From NCBI GenBank assembly GCA_039105265.1, contig JAPFFF010000003.1, forward strand, positions 1,054,001 through 1,118,000: 64,000 nucleotides of DNA. Reading direction: 5' to 3'. A program made the translations under genes and the position numbers. Below, piece after piece: positions 20,430 to 30,144 of the stretch; position 1 is the first letter of the stretch; each line of letters opens with the position of its first letter. Under the pieces are notes generated by a model. It ran no database searches. It saw only the letters and a list, made by a program, of their open reading frames with translations, and had not been told where the DNA came from. Source of the DNA: Tritrichomonas musculus. Taxonomy: Eukaryota; Parabasalia; Tritrichomonadida; Tritrichomonadidae.

Positions 20430-21730
20430 TTTTTAGAAATGCATCTTCATCATTAGAATTAAAACGTTTTCTTGGACTTTCTGTTATCTGATAATCGATT
20501 TCCTTTTTTGAATTTCTAACACTTGATTTTTTGCTATGTTGTTATTCTTCTGATGATGATTCATCCAAATTGTAATTTTGGTTTCTTTGTCGATATGTTT
20601 TTTTCGGTCCTTGTGAGTGTTGCTGTACATATTAAAGTGCATCATCAATGGATAAATTCTTATCTTTTGAATTTTGAGATGATTAATTTGTATTTTGATG
20701 TGATCCCATTGAATTTTGATGTGCATCATTTCGAGGAATTTGGTTGTCATCATCGTCTGTGTATGGAGATGCAGTCATTGATGATTCTAAAGATGAGCTT
20801 ATTTTGTTTTGATGTGCAACTGGTTGAGGCATAGGAGTGTCATCATTGTCGCCCCAACTCTCTGATGAATAATCAAATGGAGTTACAATCTCCAATTTTC
20901 TTCAGAATGCCTCACCATCATCCCATTCTCCTTTATTATGAATGTATCCAATAGATTGCAGAGATTCATCTGCGTTTGTTTTTCCTTCCCATCCATAAAT
21001 TTACGGACAGAGTCTTGACATGATTAATTTCCAATCATGGTTTCTTTCTTCCCTGAGTTTTTCATCAGTTACATTAAATCTCCAAATAGTGATCATTGAT
21101 TCGTAATATTTATGGAAAAGTTGTTTCCATCCGTATTGGGTTAAGAGAGTTCCATATCTTGTGGGATTGGAATGTAAGGGATTTCCAATGATTCCATTCT
21201 TTCGTAATTTACAGTGAATTTTTCTTCAAACACTGGATTTATGCACTTCCCACTTGTTACAAAGAGACTATACCTGATATGAAAATCAAATGCATTCCAC
21301 TTTTCTTTTTCTCCTTCCCTAGATGGTAAGCCAAAAATGAAAAAAGAATTTCATTTTCTTTCAGCATTTCAAAATTTCTTTTACTAACATCTCTTTTTAG
21401 TTTTGGTCGGTAATAAGTAGCGGAATAGAAATTTTGTAGATGATGAGGATCAAATTTCTTGATTGCATCATCATCAAAGGTTAAAGGTGTAAAGTCATCT
21501 TGATGATCATGAGATAAATTTTCATCATGATTATCTTTCACAAGTGGATCTTTTTGAGGAACTTTCTGGGAGTAAGATTGAACAACAGGACTCCATTTTG
21601 ATTTTGTTTCAAACTCTTTACAAATGGATCACTTTGTGATGAATTTGTTTTCGCCTGTGGACTCTGAGAGGATGTATTTCGACTGTCATAGCCGACATTT
21701 GGCTGATCGTTCTCAGGAGCTGGCACTTAG
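20430..21730 (-). pseudogene. Decayed gene of ~430 codons, family unknown
   Basis: On the minus strand protein-like text runs from MPAPENDQPNVGY (near 21726) through FDPHHLQNFYSATYYRPK, an ITIWRFNVTDEKLREERN stretch and FDYSSESWGDNDDTPMPQ to a tail near 20434 ending DEDAFLKNFK, switching frame several times. The N- and C-terminal parts are Asn/Gln/Ser/Asp-rich and the middle is more globular. The pieces are colinear on one strand, which supports a single former gene. The family is not recognised. Confidence 0.5.
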
Positions 21731-21840
21731 GAATTTACATCTTGTGACTGGTGTAGTTTAGAAGTTTAATGAAATAATTTTGATAACGAGACGATAAAAG
21801 TTTTTGTTTGGGATTTTTTTGTTACGAACTTTTTGAATGA

Positions 21841-21950
21841 AAAGGCGGTTGGAGCTTTTTGAAGGCTTTGTAAGCCGGAGTCCAGGGGGGGAGCCCTTGG
21901 AGTAGTGGTAGGCTGGTGCACTTCATTGGCCTAGCCTACCATATACTTCT
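21841..21950. ncRNA. GC-rich patch with three consecutive hairpins; structured RNA candidate
   Basis: Distinctly richer in G+C than its surroundings. Three short stems occur in a row on the plus strand: GGCTT/AAGCC (21864-21876), CCA-GGG/CCC-TGG with a bulge (21882-21900) and TGGTAGGCT/AGCCTACCA (21906-21941). No tRNA T-loop, snRNA or RNase P signature was recognised. It may instead be the 5' part of the decayed minus-strand gene next to it, since one minus frame is partly open here. Confidence 0.25.
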
Positions 21951-22127
21951 AATACTCTCAAGTCCATTTAACACAACTTTCAGCATTTACGGCACATACA
22001 CACTCATACGATTGGAAACCATATCAAAAATATATAATTATAAATTGATATAAAAATATATTTAATTCACTTTTTGAGATGAATAAAAAAAATTCAATAA
22101 TATCAAAATAGTCCGTTTATTCCTATT

Positions 22128-22133
22128 TCATTA
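22128..22133 (+). promoter_or_regulatory. Initiator-like TCATTA element
   Basis: TTTCATTACT, matching the trichomonad initiator TCA[CT]T[AT], ends 10 bases before the ATG at 22144. Confidence 0.5.
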
Positions 22134-22143
22134 CTAATACAAA

Positions 22144-22731
22144 ATGAAGGATCAAATTCAGAAAGCTTGGAAAGCAGTTCAATTCGACAGGCTAGCTGAA
22201 CTCCAAGAGCTTGTTCCATCTGTTGTTTCTGTTAATGCTTCAACAGGAGATCCTAATAATCATGTTCATTCTCTATTAATGTGCGCAGCAGCTCACGGAG
22301 CTATATCATGCGCTGAATATTTAATTAACAATAATGTTGAAATTGATGCCAAAAATTTTGCAGGGTATACAGCTTTACATTGGGCTGCTTATACAGGAAG
22401 AACAGAAACACTTCAACTTTTAATATCAAACAACGCTGACATAGAAGCTAGGACAGAAGACGGAAAAACCCCATTGCATATTGCAGCCTTTCGTGGACAC
22501 CTTGAATTTCTTGAGAAATTAATTGATCTCAATGCAGATATTGATGCAATTGCATGCAATGGATGGACTGCACTCCATTTTGCACTCATTTCAAATCAGA
22601 GAACAATTTGTGAAAAACTTGTCAAGCTTGGAATAAAAGCTGAATTCCCTGACACAGATGGAAAAACCGTACAAAATCTTGCAGACAAGTATCAGCGTGA
22701 ATGGTTCGCTGAACTTACGCAATCGATGTAA
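22144..22731 (+). CDS. Ankyrin-repeat protein
   Basis: 195 residues made almost entirely of ankyrin repeats: HSLLMCAAAHGAISCAEYL (about 41-59), GYTALHWAAYTGRTETLQLL (about 75-94), GKTPLHIAAFRGHLEFLEKL and GWTALHFALISNQRTICEKL, capped by a degenerate helix pair at each end. It is a soluble protein-protein interaction module with no other domain. The compact size resembles gankyrin/PSMD10-like proteins, and a proteasome subunit gene lies 1.2 kb downstream, but this is only proximity. Stop TAAA. Confidence 0.85.
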   Translation: MKDQIQKAWKAVQFDRLAELQELVPSVVSVNASTGDPNNHVHSLLMCAAAHGAISCAEYLINNNVEIDAKNFAGYTALHWAAYTGRTETLQLLISNNADIEARTEDGKTPLHIAAFRGHLEFLEKLIDLNADIDAIACNGWTALHFALISNQRTICEKLVKLGIKAEFPDTDGKTVQNLADKYQREWFAELTQSM

Positions 22732-22849
22732 AGCATTCCTTTTAATCCAAAAGTTATAACTTTTTTAAAAAATATCGCTTTAATATTAATAATTATTTAT
22801 TATATTGAATGGTTTTAAATGATTTTTGGGCGATTGTAAAGAATTGCTT

Positions 22850-23758
22850 ATGCGTTATAAGCTGTATTTTACTATATTTTGGATATCGACCGTTTATCTA
22901 AAAAAAATGCAATACTCTGGAATATATATACCTATTTTTGATGAAATCCGTGGCTTTCTTCTTGACATTGACAATTTCGACATTTTTAGCTTCATTAATA
23001 TTATTACAGCCATTTTTTTCACGATTTATTTAACAAAGCATCCATTACAAGTTGGGCCATTCGTAAATCAGCAAGGCTTTCCAAAACCAAAAAAACTTTT
23101 ACCTGATAGAACTTGCTTTTGTGTGGTTAACATTGTAGCAATCGTTGTTTATTGCTACTTTTCTCTAGTTATCCCATGCTATTTTACAGTTCCATTTGTT
23201 ACTTTTGTTGGCATTCACTTGTACAGAGGACTTTTTTATGCATTCAAAAGAAACAAGCATTCATCTGAGTGGCCGATCAATACTTTTATATTCACTCTAA
23301 CTCAAAAAATTATTTTTTCAATTCTAGCAGGAGTTGCTACAGCTCTTTATATTGAACAACAACTTTTCGATTTTTGGATTATTTTGGAATCTATTGCAAT
23401 TTTAATTGCTTTCGTTATTCAGATAAAAATAGACTTTTATTTAACTGGCCAACGTTTTGTCGGTCCAAAAGGATATAGACCTCTTAAAGATGGACTTTTT
23501 GAATATGTTTCATGCCCAAATTATTTATGTGAATTAATAATTTGGATTTGCTGGGGATTAATTCTTGAATTAAATTTTGGTGTAATTTCGATGTGGGTTT
23601 GGCTTATTCCTACAATTTATGTTAGGGCTGTGCATCGACATAGGTGGCTTCATCGAACATTTAAAGGAAATCTTCCTAAAAAACAGACACCCATCTTCCC
23701 ATTTATTAACGTTTCTGAAATTTTATATGCGTTTGCTGGAACACTTGAATATGGATGA
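22850..23758 (+). CDS. Steroid 5-alpha-reductase-like membrane enzyme (SRD5A/TECR fold)
   Basis: 302 residues from the ATG at 22850; the open frame begins earlier only at TTG. Six to seven membrane helices. The C-terminal catalytic region has the family block GLFEYVSCPNYLCELIIW (the steroid 5-alpha-reductase LFEYVSxPNYxxEx signature), followed by an aromatic-rich helix and the HRHRWLHRTFKGNLPKK...FPF tail that binds NADPH in relatives. Family members reduce a carbon-carbon double bond next to a carbonyl in steroids, polyprenol or trans-2-enoyl-CoA at the ER. The substrate cannot be decided; the lack of de novo sterol synthesis in trichomonads makes polyprenal (dolichol route) or enoyl-CoA more likely. 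Confidence 0.72.
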   Translation: MRYKLYFTIFWISTVYLKKMQYSGIYIPIFDEIRGFLLDIDNFDIFSFINIITAIFFTIYLTKHPLQVGPFVNQQGFPKPKKLLPDRTCFCVVNIVAIVVYCYFSLVIPCYFTVPFVTFVGIHLYRGLFYAFKRNKHSSEWPINTFIFTLTQKIIFSILAGVATALYIEQQLFDFWIILESIAILIAFVIQIKIDFYLTGQRFVGPKGYRPLKDGLFEYVSCPNYLCELIIWICWGLILELNFGVISMWVWLIPTIYVRAVHRHRWLHRTFKGNLPKKQTPIFPFINVSEILYAFAGTLEYG

Positions 23759-23963
23759 TTGAATTTCTTAGGTGGAAACGCTATCTCCAAATAATAATAT
23801 TTTTTTTTTTTCTTTTATATTTGTTCTTATCTAAAGATTTTATGCTATTTATATTGCATTTATATTAATAAAAAAATAAAAACCCATAATACTCTTTTTA
23901 CTTTCTTTTTATACCGCTAAGCTGAACAAATATAAAAGTTGTTCGAACATACTCTGTCAAATT

Positions 23964-23969
23964 TCATTA
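23964..23969 (+). promoter_or_regulatory. Initiator-like TCATTA element
   Basis: TTTCATTATT ends 7-8 bases before the ATG of the Rpn9 gene at 23977. Confidence 0.5.
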
Positions 23970-23976
23970 TTTAAAA

Positions 23977-25098
23977 ATGGAAGCGATTGACGAAATTAAA
24001 CCTCATATTCCACAAGAACTTTCGCAAAATCTTCAAGTCATAACGTCATACCTCACTAATAAACGCTGGTACGAATTAGGTGAATCTTTGAATCAATTTC
24101 TCAAACAACCATCTTTAAATGGTAAACGCCGTATAATTTTCGACAAATTAATTGAGGATAATTCATATTATCTTGAAGCATTTCATTATGCTCATTTAGT
24201 TCTTCTTACATCCGAAGAATTTGCAGATAATGATTTTGAAGGAAAAATTGAATTTCTAAAAAGAATGTCAGAATCAAAACCTTTTGAACAAAAAATTGAT
24301 CCAAAGAATCTTATTCTTCTTCGTATTGTTGATATTATGACTCAAAAGCCTGATTGCGAAGGCGCTCTTAAATTACTCAATGACATTGAAAAGGATGTTA
24401 CAGAATTTACACCCATCGAAGTTCGTTCTTCATTCCATAGGACACAATCAAACCTTGATAAAGCCAGAGGTGATTTTGACGCTTTTTATCAACATGCATT
24501 ATTATATCTGTCAACATCAAAAGTCGAAAAAGATATTGTTCTTGCATATGATTTATGCATGGCAGCACTTTTGTCAAACAAAGTTTGCTCTTTTGGCGAA
24601 TTAGCTGCTCATAAAATTTTGAGTTCTTTAGAAGGTGGTGAATACCAATGGCTTAAAGAATTAATTTTATTACTCGACAGAGGTGAACCCACAACAATCA
24701 ATGAATTTAATGAAAAGTTTTTACCAATAATTAATCAAACTGCTCCATTTTCAAATTATCTTTTAACAATTCAAACAAAATTAGCTTTATCGGTATTTTT
24801 ACAGGTTATTTTCTCACGTCCATTTGAAAATCGAACTTTAACTTTTGAAGAAGTTTCTCAAGCTTGCAGTATAAATATTAATCAAGTTGAAATTCTTGTT
24901 TTGAAAGCTTTATCAGCAGAAATAATTAAAGGAACTATTGATGAAGTTGAACAGAAAATTGTTGTAACATGGTGCAAGCCAAAAGCACTCGGAATAGACC
25001 GTCTCCAACATTTGAAGAAACAAATTGATGAATGGATTGCTATTGTTCATAGACAGAGAAATGAACTCGAAACAAAAGCTCAAAGTTTCGTTGGCTAA
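23977..25098 (+). CDS. PSMD13: 26S proteasome lid subunit Rpn9/PSMD13
   Basis: 373 residues, the family length. An alpha-solenoid of helical repeats (about 1-250) ends in a PCI winged-helix domain (about 255-345) with the Rpn9-type run ENRTLTFEEVSQACSI, then EILVLKALSAEIIKGTID and the closing VVTWCKPKALGIDRLQHLK followed by a C-terminal helix. The equivalent VTWxQPRVL block marks PSMD13. It is a structural part of the regulatory-particle lid, bundling its C-terminal helix with the other PCI subunits. Initiator-like element just upstream; stop TAAA. Confidence 0.9.
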   Translation: MEAIDEIKPHIPQELSQNLQVITSYLTNKRWYELGESLNQFLKQPSLNGKRRIIFDKLIEDNSYYLEAFHYAHLVLLTSEEFADNDFEGKIEFLKRMSESKPFEQKIDPKNLILLRIVDIMTQKPDCEGALKLLNDIEKDVTEFTPIEVRSSFHRTQSNLDKARGDFDAFYQHALLYLSTSKVEKDIVLAYDLCMAALLSNKVCSFGELAAHKILSSLEGGEYQWLKELILLLDRGEPTTINEFNEKFLPIINQTAPFSNYLLTIQTKLALSVFLQVIFSRPFENRTLTFEEVSQACSININQVEILVLKALSAEIIKGTIDEVEQKIVVTWCKPKALGIDRLQHLKKQIDEWIAIVHRQRNELETKAQSFVG

Positions 25099-25254
25099 AA
25101 ATTCATTTTTTTTAAGAATATTCTTATACTTAATAAATGATGAAATGATTTTTTTTAATTAAAAGATATATATAAATGAACTTTGATAAATAAAAGTATT
25201 AATTAAATAATTCTAAAGATGACAGTAAATCAATTGAACGACCATGATTTTTTT

Positions 25255-26172
25255 TTAATGATTTCGGCATCTCTTTTTCGAATAATGGTATCTGCGCTGC
25301 ACTTGGGAATTTAAGTTCTGTATTTCATTTGATATCTGTTGGAAATCATTTTTAAGCTGTTTACATTCTTCTAATATTCCATCTTCATTATCTGAGCATG
25401 AGGCATGACTTGGTTTCATTTTTCTCTTACTTATATGCAATTGATATTCAAAATCAATGTCATTTCCATCATCAAAATTGCGGCTTTTATGAGAATGCCT
25501 AACTTTCTCTTGAGGTTCATCATCCAAGCCATGAATAACTGCATGCTGCTTGAGTAAAATTGCTCGATCTTGGTTGTGAAGCCTTTGGAGCCTTTGATTT
25601 TGATTAATCAAGTCATTTACTGAAACTGAAAGTTGGCCTTCTTGAACATTTAGTAATTTAAGTGAAGATTGATAATCATCTTTCTTAGGTGCCAGTTTTT
25701 CAGGATTATTAAATGCTGTTGAGCTTTTCAAATATTCAACATTTGAAATAATATCAAGATCATCACCATCACCATTGCTATCACTTCCAACATCGTAATT
25801 ATTTAGATTAAGATCAAAATTCGGTTTAAACAATTTCTTTTCGTGCTTCGAATGCTTATGACCTTTTGAAATATGCTTATTTGAATATTTAATGCTTTTG
25901 TTCACTTTTATTGTTTGGGGGCACTCATGAAGTTCATTTTTTGCTTTGTCAAGTTTCGATGATAGAGTCTCAACATAGTCAATCATGTAATCACAAAAAG
26001 ATGACAATCGTTGTGATAATGAATAGGTAGTTCTAATGGTTTCTAAAATTTCATGACGATGCCTATCTGTTGGAAGCGTGAGAGCAATCATTTGATCAAT
26101 TCGAGAATTTAATATCGATTCTATTACTTTAATGCTTGCATTTTTGTTTTGAGGTGATTCAAAGTTATTCAT
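25255..26172 (-). CDS. Coiled-coil protein, function unknown
   Basis: 305 residues, soluble and rich in charged residues. Helical N-terminus (about 10-90) with heptad-like spacing, a Lys/His-rich stretch with HKHSKHEKK, an acidic Gly/Asp patch, a Gln-rich coiled coil (about 185-225) and a second coil near the end. No catalytic or domain signature is recognised. It is divergent from the GP63-like gene with only 81 bases between the ATGs, so promoters overlap. The stop reads TAAA. Confidence 0.6.
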   Translation of the reverse strand: MNNFESPQNKNASIKVIESILNSRIDQMIALTLPTDRHRHEILETIRTTYSLSQRLSSFCDYMIDYVETLSSKLDKAKNELHECPQTIKVNKSIKYSNKHISKGHKHSKHEKKLFKPNFDLNLNNYDVGSDSNGDGDDLDIISNVEYLKSSTAFNNPEKLAPKKDDYQSSLKLLNVQEGQLSVSVNDLINQNQRLQRLHNQDRAILLKQHAVIHGLDDEPQEKVRHSHKSRNFDDGNDIDFEYQLHISKRKMKPSHASCSDNEDGILEECKQLKNDFQQISNEIQNLNSQVQRRYHYSKKRCRNH

Positions 26173-26247
26173 TTTGAGTTTTGAGGTGAAAAGATTTTGA
26201 GTGTTTTTAACGTATTATTTTTTTGAATTTTGATGTGAAAAATTATT

Positions 26248-26253
26248 TCATTA
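26248..26253 (+). promoter_or_regulatory. Initiator-like TCATTA abutting the ATG
   Basis: TTTCATTA is immediately followed by the ATG at 26254. If transcription starts at the A of TCA, as in T. vaginalis, the 5' UTR is four bases. Confidence 0.5.
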
Positions 26254-28242
26254 ATGAAATTAAAAATTTTAATTGCATTTTTTCTCCCATACTTCAGCAT
26301 TTCAAACATAGAATGCATGCACGAATACTTTCAAAATCTTGGTCCAAATCCTTTTGATAGAAATATTTCAGTTCATTATCCGAAATTATTGTCTTCATCA
26401 GATTCTAACTCAATTCGTGTTATTTTTGATTTATCTAGCATAACAAATGGAAAAGATAAATTAATGTGCACAAAAATCAATCAAAAAATTAAATGGGGTA
26501 AACATGTTTTCGAATGTCGTGAATCAGATATTATTACAGAGGAAAAATTAAATTCAATCAATCAAACATTATTAAACATTGGAAAGTTTCTTCATAAACT
26601 TCTCAAAGTTATACCAGAAACTAATGGAATTCAAGTTAGCCCTTTTCGCGATATTAATTGTGATAAAGCAAATTACTCTGCAGATTTAGTCATTTCTGTC
26701 GCTTTACGACCAAATGGTCCAGGCTCTAAACTTCTTGGATCTGCTTTTATGCAACAAGTATCTCTAGAAACAGGGAGGCCAATAATTGGTGGAATGTATT
26801 TGAATCCATTTTATATTCCTAAAGAACCTCAGGATGTTAATTCTTTGGATAGGTTCTATTTTACTGTTCTACTCCATGAGGTTGTGCACGTTCTTGGATT
26901 CTCCAAAATGGCAATGAAATATTGGATAAACCGCAAAACAGGGAAACATTATAAGGAACCAATCAATAAAATAACCATCAAAAAATATCATAAGACATTT
27001 TATTTACTTTCAACACCTGAAGCAACAAAATTTGCAGAGAGAAGGTTTGGAATTAAACATTTCTCGGGCAATAATAAAATAGGAATTGAACTTGAAAATG
27101 TAGGCAAAGGGTCATCAATTTTATCACATCCAGAGAGCCGTGTTTATCTTTCTGAATTGACATGCGGAACCTTTGTTGGTTATATCTTCATTTCAAATCT
27201 GACACTATGCGTTCTTTATGATACTGGATGGTATGATGTAAATTTCTCAATGGCTGAGCCATATCCTTGGGGGAGTGGACAATCAATGCTTTTACCTCCA
27301 ATGAAAAAATTTCCAAACAAACCCCCTCAATTATCTTATCCCGCACATTATCTTTGTTGGCCAAATGACAAAAATACATATAATAATATCTTACAACATC
27401 AAAATATAACCGATATCAAAGGCCAAAACCAAGGTCAAAATCCAAATGAAACATTGGATTCTTTCCTATGCCATTATGATTTTATGTCAAAAGCTTATTG
27501 CTCACCAGTTGCTCCTTATAATTGCTCATCAAATCTATCATCAGATGCTGAATGCTGTAAAATGAAGAAATTTTCAAATCCACGTAATTTTGCACTTCGA
27601 GGAGACAGAGCTGAATTTGATTATATGATTTTCAAAGTACCGAATGTTTCTTTACGATGCAATGATGAGTCTCTCAATGATGAATTTACTAGACAAACAT
27701 ATGGCGAAGAATATGGAGTCAACTCAATGTGCGCTATGTCGAGTTTAACATCAAAAGAACATAGCGGCGGAACAAAGAAAATGCTTCCACGATGCTATCA
27801 AATGCTTTGTGATATACAACAACGATTATTTATAAATATTAGTAATCATATTATTCAGTGCCATAATGAAGACGAAAATATAAAACTAAAAGAATTCGAT
27901 GGAGTTTTGGTTTGCCCAAAGCCTTCAAATATTTGCGGAATGAAACAATTTTTCAATTTACCTTCTTTCGAACAAGTCAAATATAATAACAGCAACTTTT
28001 CTAATTATAAATACACAATTGCTCAACCTCTAGTTCTCGGGATTTCACATAAAGAGTTTGTAATTGCAGTGTCTATTGTCGTTTTTTTCTCAATCATTAT
28101 TTGCTTAATGATTTTGTTAGCTTTTAAAACATCATTACCAAGCGGCTCAATATTTATTCCTATTCAAAGCGTATTTAATCAAACCAACTCATCTTTCTTA
28201 CAAGATACTAGTGTTAGCTTAGGAAACGAAAATGATGTATAA
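26254..28242 (+). CDS. GP63-like (leishmanolysin, M8) surface metalloprotease
   Basis: 662 residues. N-terminal signal peptide (about 1-17), then the M8 catalytic domain with the zinc motif HEVVHVLGF (H208, E209, H212) and the distal third ligand in LSHPESR (H292). It is followed by the family block YDTGWYDV and the Cys-rich C-terminal domain, and a single TM helix near 602-625 with a short cytoplasmic tail. The expected Met-turn (ELM in leishmanolysin) reads ELT here (T303), an unusual change. Surface GP63 proteases are a large family in trichomonads, implicated in host-protein and host-cell interaction. The gene shares an 81-base divergent promoter region. Confidence 0.9.
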   Translation: MKLKILIAFFLPYFSISNIECMHEYFQNLGPNPFDRNISVHYPKLLSSSDSNSIRVIFDLSSITNGKDKLMCTKINQKIKWGKHVFECRESDIITEEKLNSINQTLLNIGKFLHKLLKVIPETNGIQVSPFRDINCDKANYSADLVISVALRPNGPGSKLLGSAFMQQVSLETGRPIIGGMYLNPFYIPKEPQDVNSLDRFYFTVLLHEVVHVLGFSKMAMKYWINRKTGKHYKEPINKITIKKYHKTFYLLSTPEATKFAERRFGIKHFSGNNKIGIELENVGKGSSILSHPESRVYLSELTCGTFVGYIFISNLTLCVLYDTGWYDVNFSMAEPYPWGSGQSMLLPPMKKFPNKPPQLSYPAHYLCWPNDKNTYNNILQHQNITDIKGQNQGQNPNETLDSFLCHYDFMSKAYCSPVAPYNCSSNLSSDAECCKMKKFSNPRNFALRGDRAEFDYMIFKVPNVSLRCNDESLNDEFTRQTYGEEYGVNSMCAMSSLTSKEHSGGTKKMLPRCYQMLCDIQQRLFINISNHIIQCHNEDENIKLKEFDGVLVCPKPSNICGMKQFFNLPSFEQVKYNNSNFSNYKYTIAQPLVLGISHKEFVIAVSIVVFFSIIICLMILLAFKTSLPSGSIFIPIQSVFNQTNSSFLQDTSVSLGNENDV

Positions 28243-29177
28243 TTATCTCCATATATATACTTTCTAATTGACAAATAATAATAATAGAAACAAGGTAAGC
28301 CATATTAAACGACAAATTTCTTTTTATTTACCTTGCCTTTAACAAACAGACAATGAATTATTATGTTCAAATAATTAGGTATATATTGACTTTTTTTTTT
28401 TTTTTTATAAATGTTAGTTTTCTATCTAATACTTAATTTTAATTAAAATGTTAAAAAGAACCTAAAGAGAGTATCAGCTGATTTTGTTTTTACATAAAAA
28501 TATGATCGCAATCTATCGAATAAACGCGTTTCAACTCAAAAAGTTTAACAATATATCGCCATCTGAAATTTTTTTGAATAATTCTTATTCGAAATCGATG
28601 CAATAAAAATAATATGAATGTAAATTTGATACTTTGCCAAAATTTCTATTGAAATCATATTTGAATATATTCTTTCAAATTTGTTTCCAAAATCAAGACT
28701 TTTTCAATAAATTTTTCTTTTGAAAGTTTTTTATTATGTAAAGTCTATTTTACTTATTTATTATATTACTTATTTATTCTTAAGGCCATTTATACAATTT
28801 TTTAAGTATTTGTAAAAAAGATATCAATTCAATATCATTTTTTTTTCATAATAATCAATAATTGAATCAATTTTATTTATTTTATTTGTGAGGCTTCAAA
28901 AAACTTTCTCAAATTCTGAGGATAATAATCAATAAAATAATAGAGCAACTCTGAGATATTAACCATTTGTTATTAATAATATTTAGCTAAATTTGGTATT
29001 AGTCGAAAAAATCTTCAAAATCTATAAAATTCATTGAATTTTATCTTTATCATCTTAATTTCAAATAATTAATTGAATTTTGATTACTTTGTATACTATA
29101 AAATGAGACGGTTTACTAATATTTTCTGAAGGTTGTTTTCTAATCAAATAAAATTTATTTTTTTTTTGAGAATTCTC
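28243..29177. other. A+T-rich intergenic region
   Basis: Contains a T run (about 28391-28406) and A/T-rich sequence; no gene or defined repeat was seen. Confidence 0.55.
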
Positions 29178-29831
29178 ATGAACAATCTTATTGTTATTAG
29201 AGCTCAATGGACATGGGGCGATTCTAAAATTATTAAAACTCTCGATACTAATGTTATTGGCGATGTTCTTACGGAAGAAGGCTTTGAAGAAATCAGTGGA
29301 AATAGATTAATAATAGTTTGTAATGGAAAAATTCTAGAGCCATATTTTACATTTGCACATTATTCAATTAAAAATGGAATGAAATTAGTGATGGCATTAA
29401 AGAAACTACCAACGAAGGATAGATCAAGAAAATTCCTTGAGTCATTAAACATGAATAAGCAGAATGCTGTTTCATTTCCACAAACACAACAGAATGAAAA
29501 TAGTCAGGCCGAAGTTGCACGAATGGAAGAAATTGCAAGATTAACAGATTTAGCGTATTCGACTTGGGAAGCATTACCTGACTGCAATTTAATTATGAAT
29601 GAAATTTTAAGTTCTCAACAAGAACAAGCTCAAGAATATATTTATGAAGAAGAACCTATTCCAACAGATATTACAAAAGCAGATCAAATTCAAGAAGACC
29701 CACTACCTAACTTTTTAGATGATCTACGTGTTAGTTCAAGTGGCACTCTAAAAAGTGAAATTAGCTTTAGCTCTGGATTACTTCCTGATACAAGATCAGG
29801 AAATGCTGGAATATGTCAAAAGAAGCACTGA
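29178..29831 (+). CDS. Ubiquitin-like domain protein
   Basis: 217 residues from the ATG at 29178; the frame opens earlier only at TTG. Residues ~1-75 follow the beta-grasp pattern: two opening strands, a helix (about 22-33), RLIIVCNGKILEPYFTFAHY (cf. ubiquitin [18 protein letters not shown]), then IKNGMKLVMALKK as the last strand. There is no terminal diglycine, so it is not a conjugated modifier. The remainder is a helix (about 115-150) and an acidic, Ser-rich tail. Likely an adaptor-type ubiquitin-like protein; the partner is unknown. Confidence 0.6.
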   Translation: MNNLIVIRAQWTWGDSKIIKTLDTNVIGDVLTEEGFEEISGNRLIIVCNGKILEPYFTFAHYSIKNGMKLVMALKKLPTKDRSRKFLESLNMNKQNAVSFPQTQQNENSQAEVARMEEIARLTDLAYSTWEALPDCNLIMNEILSSQQEQAQEYIYEEEPIPTDITKADQIQEDPLPNFLDDLRVSSSGTLKSEISFSSGLLPDTRSGNAGICQKKH

Positions 29832-30144
29832 AACATTTTTTTTTTTGCGTTTTTTCATATATATAATTTATCTCTAATAATATTATGCGAAGAACAATTT
29901 TATTATAATTAAATTATTCATTTTTCTAGACTATCACAAATAAAGTTACATAGAACCATTACAAATAATATAAAATACCATTGCTTTGTTTGATAAATAA
30001 TTATTTCTTATTTCAAATCTTTCTTTTTTATTATTTTAAGCTATTTCCTGTATTATTTAAATGAATATAAGCTATAATATCAAATATATGAACTTGTAAA
30101 TACATTTTTTTGGTGAGAATTTGATTTTTTTTTTTTTTTGAAAA
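29832..30144. other. Intergenic spacer ending in a T run
   Basis: Promoter region of the Hsp70-like gene. A T-rich run (about 30125-30139) directly precedes the ATG; no TCATTA or CCTTT element was seen. Confidence 0.5.

Noticed and set aside
21895-21945. tRNA-like D-arm text (AGTAGTGGTAGGC)
   Set aside because: No T-loop GGTTCRA, no acceptor pairing, no discriminator; kept only as a structured-patch candidate.
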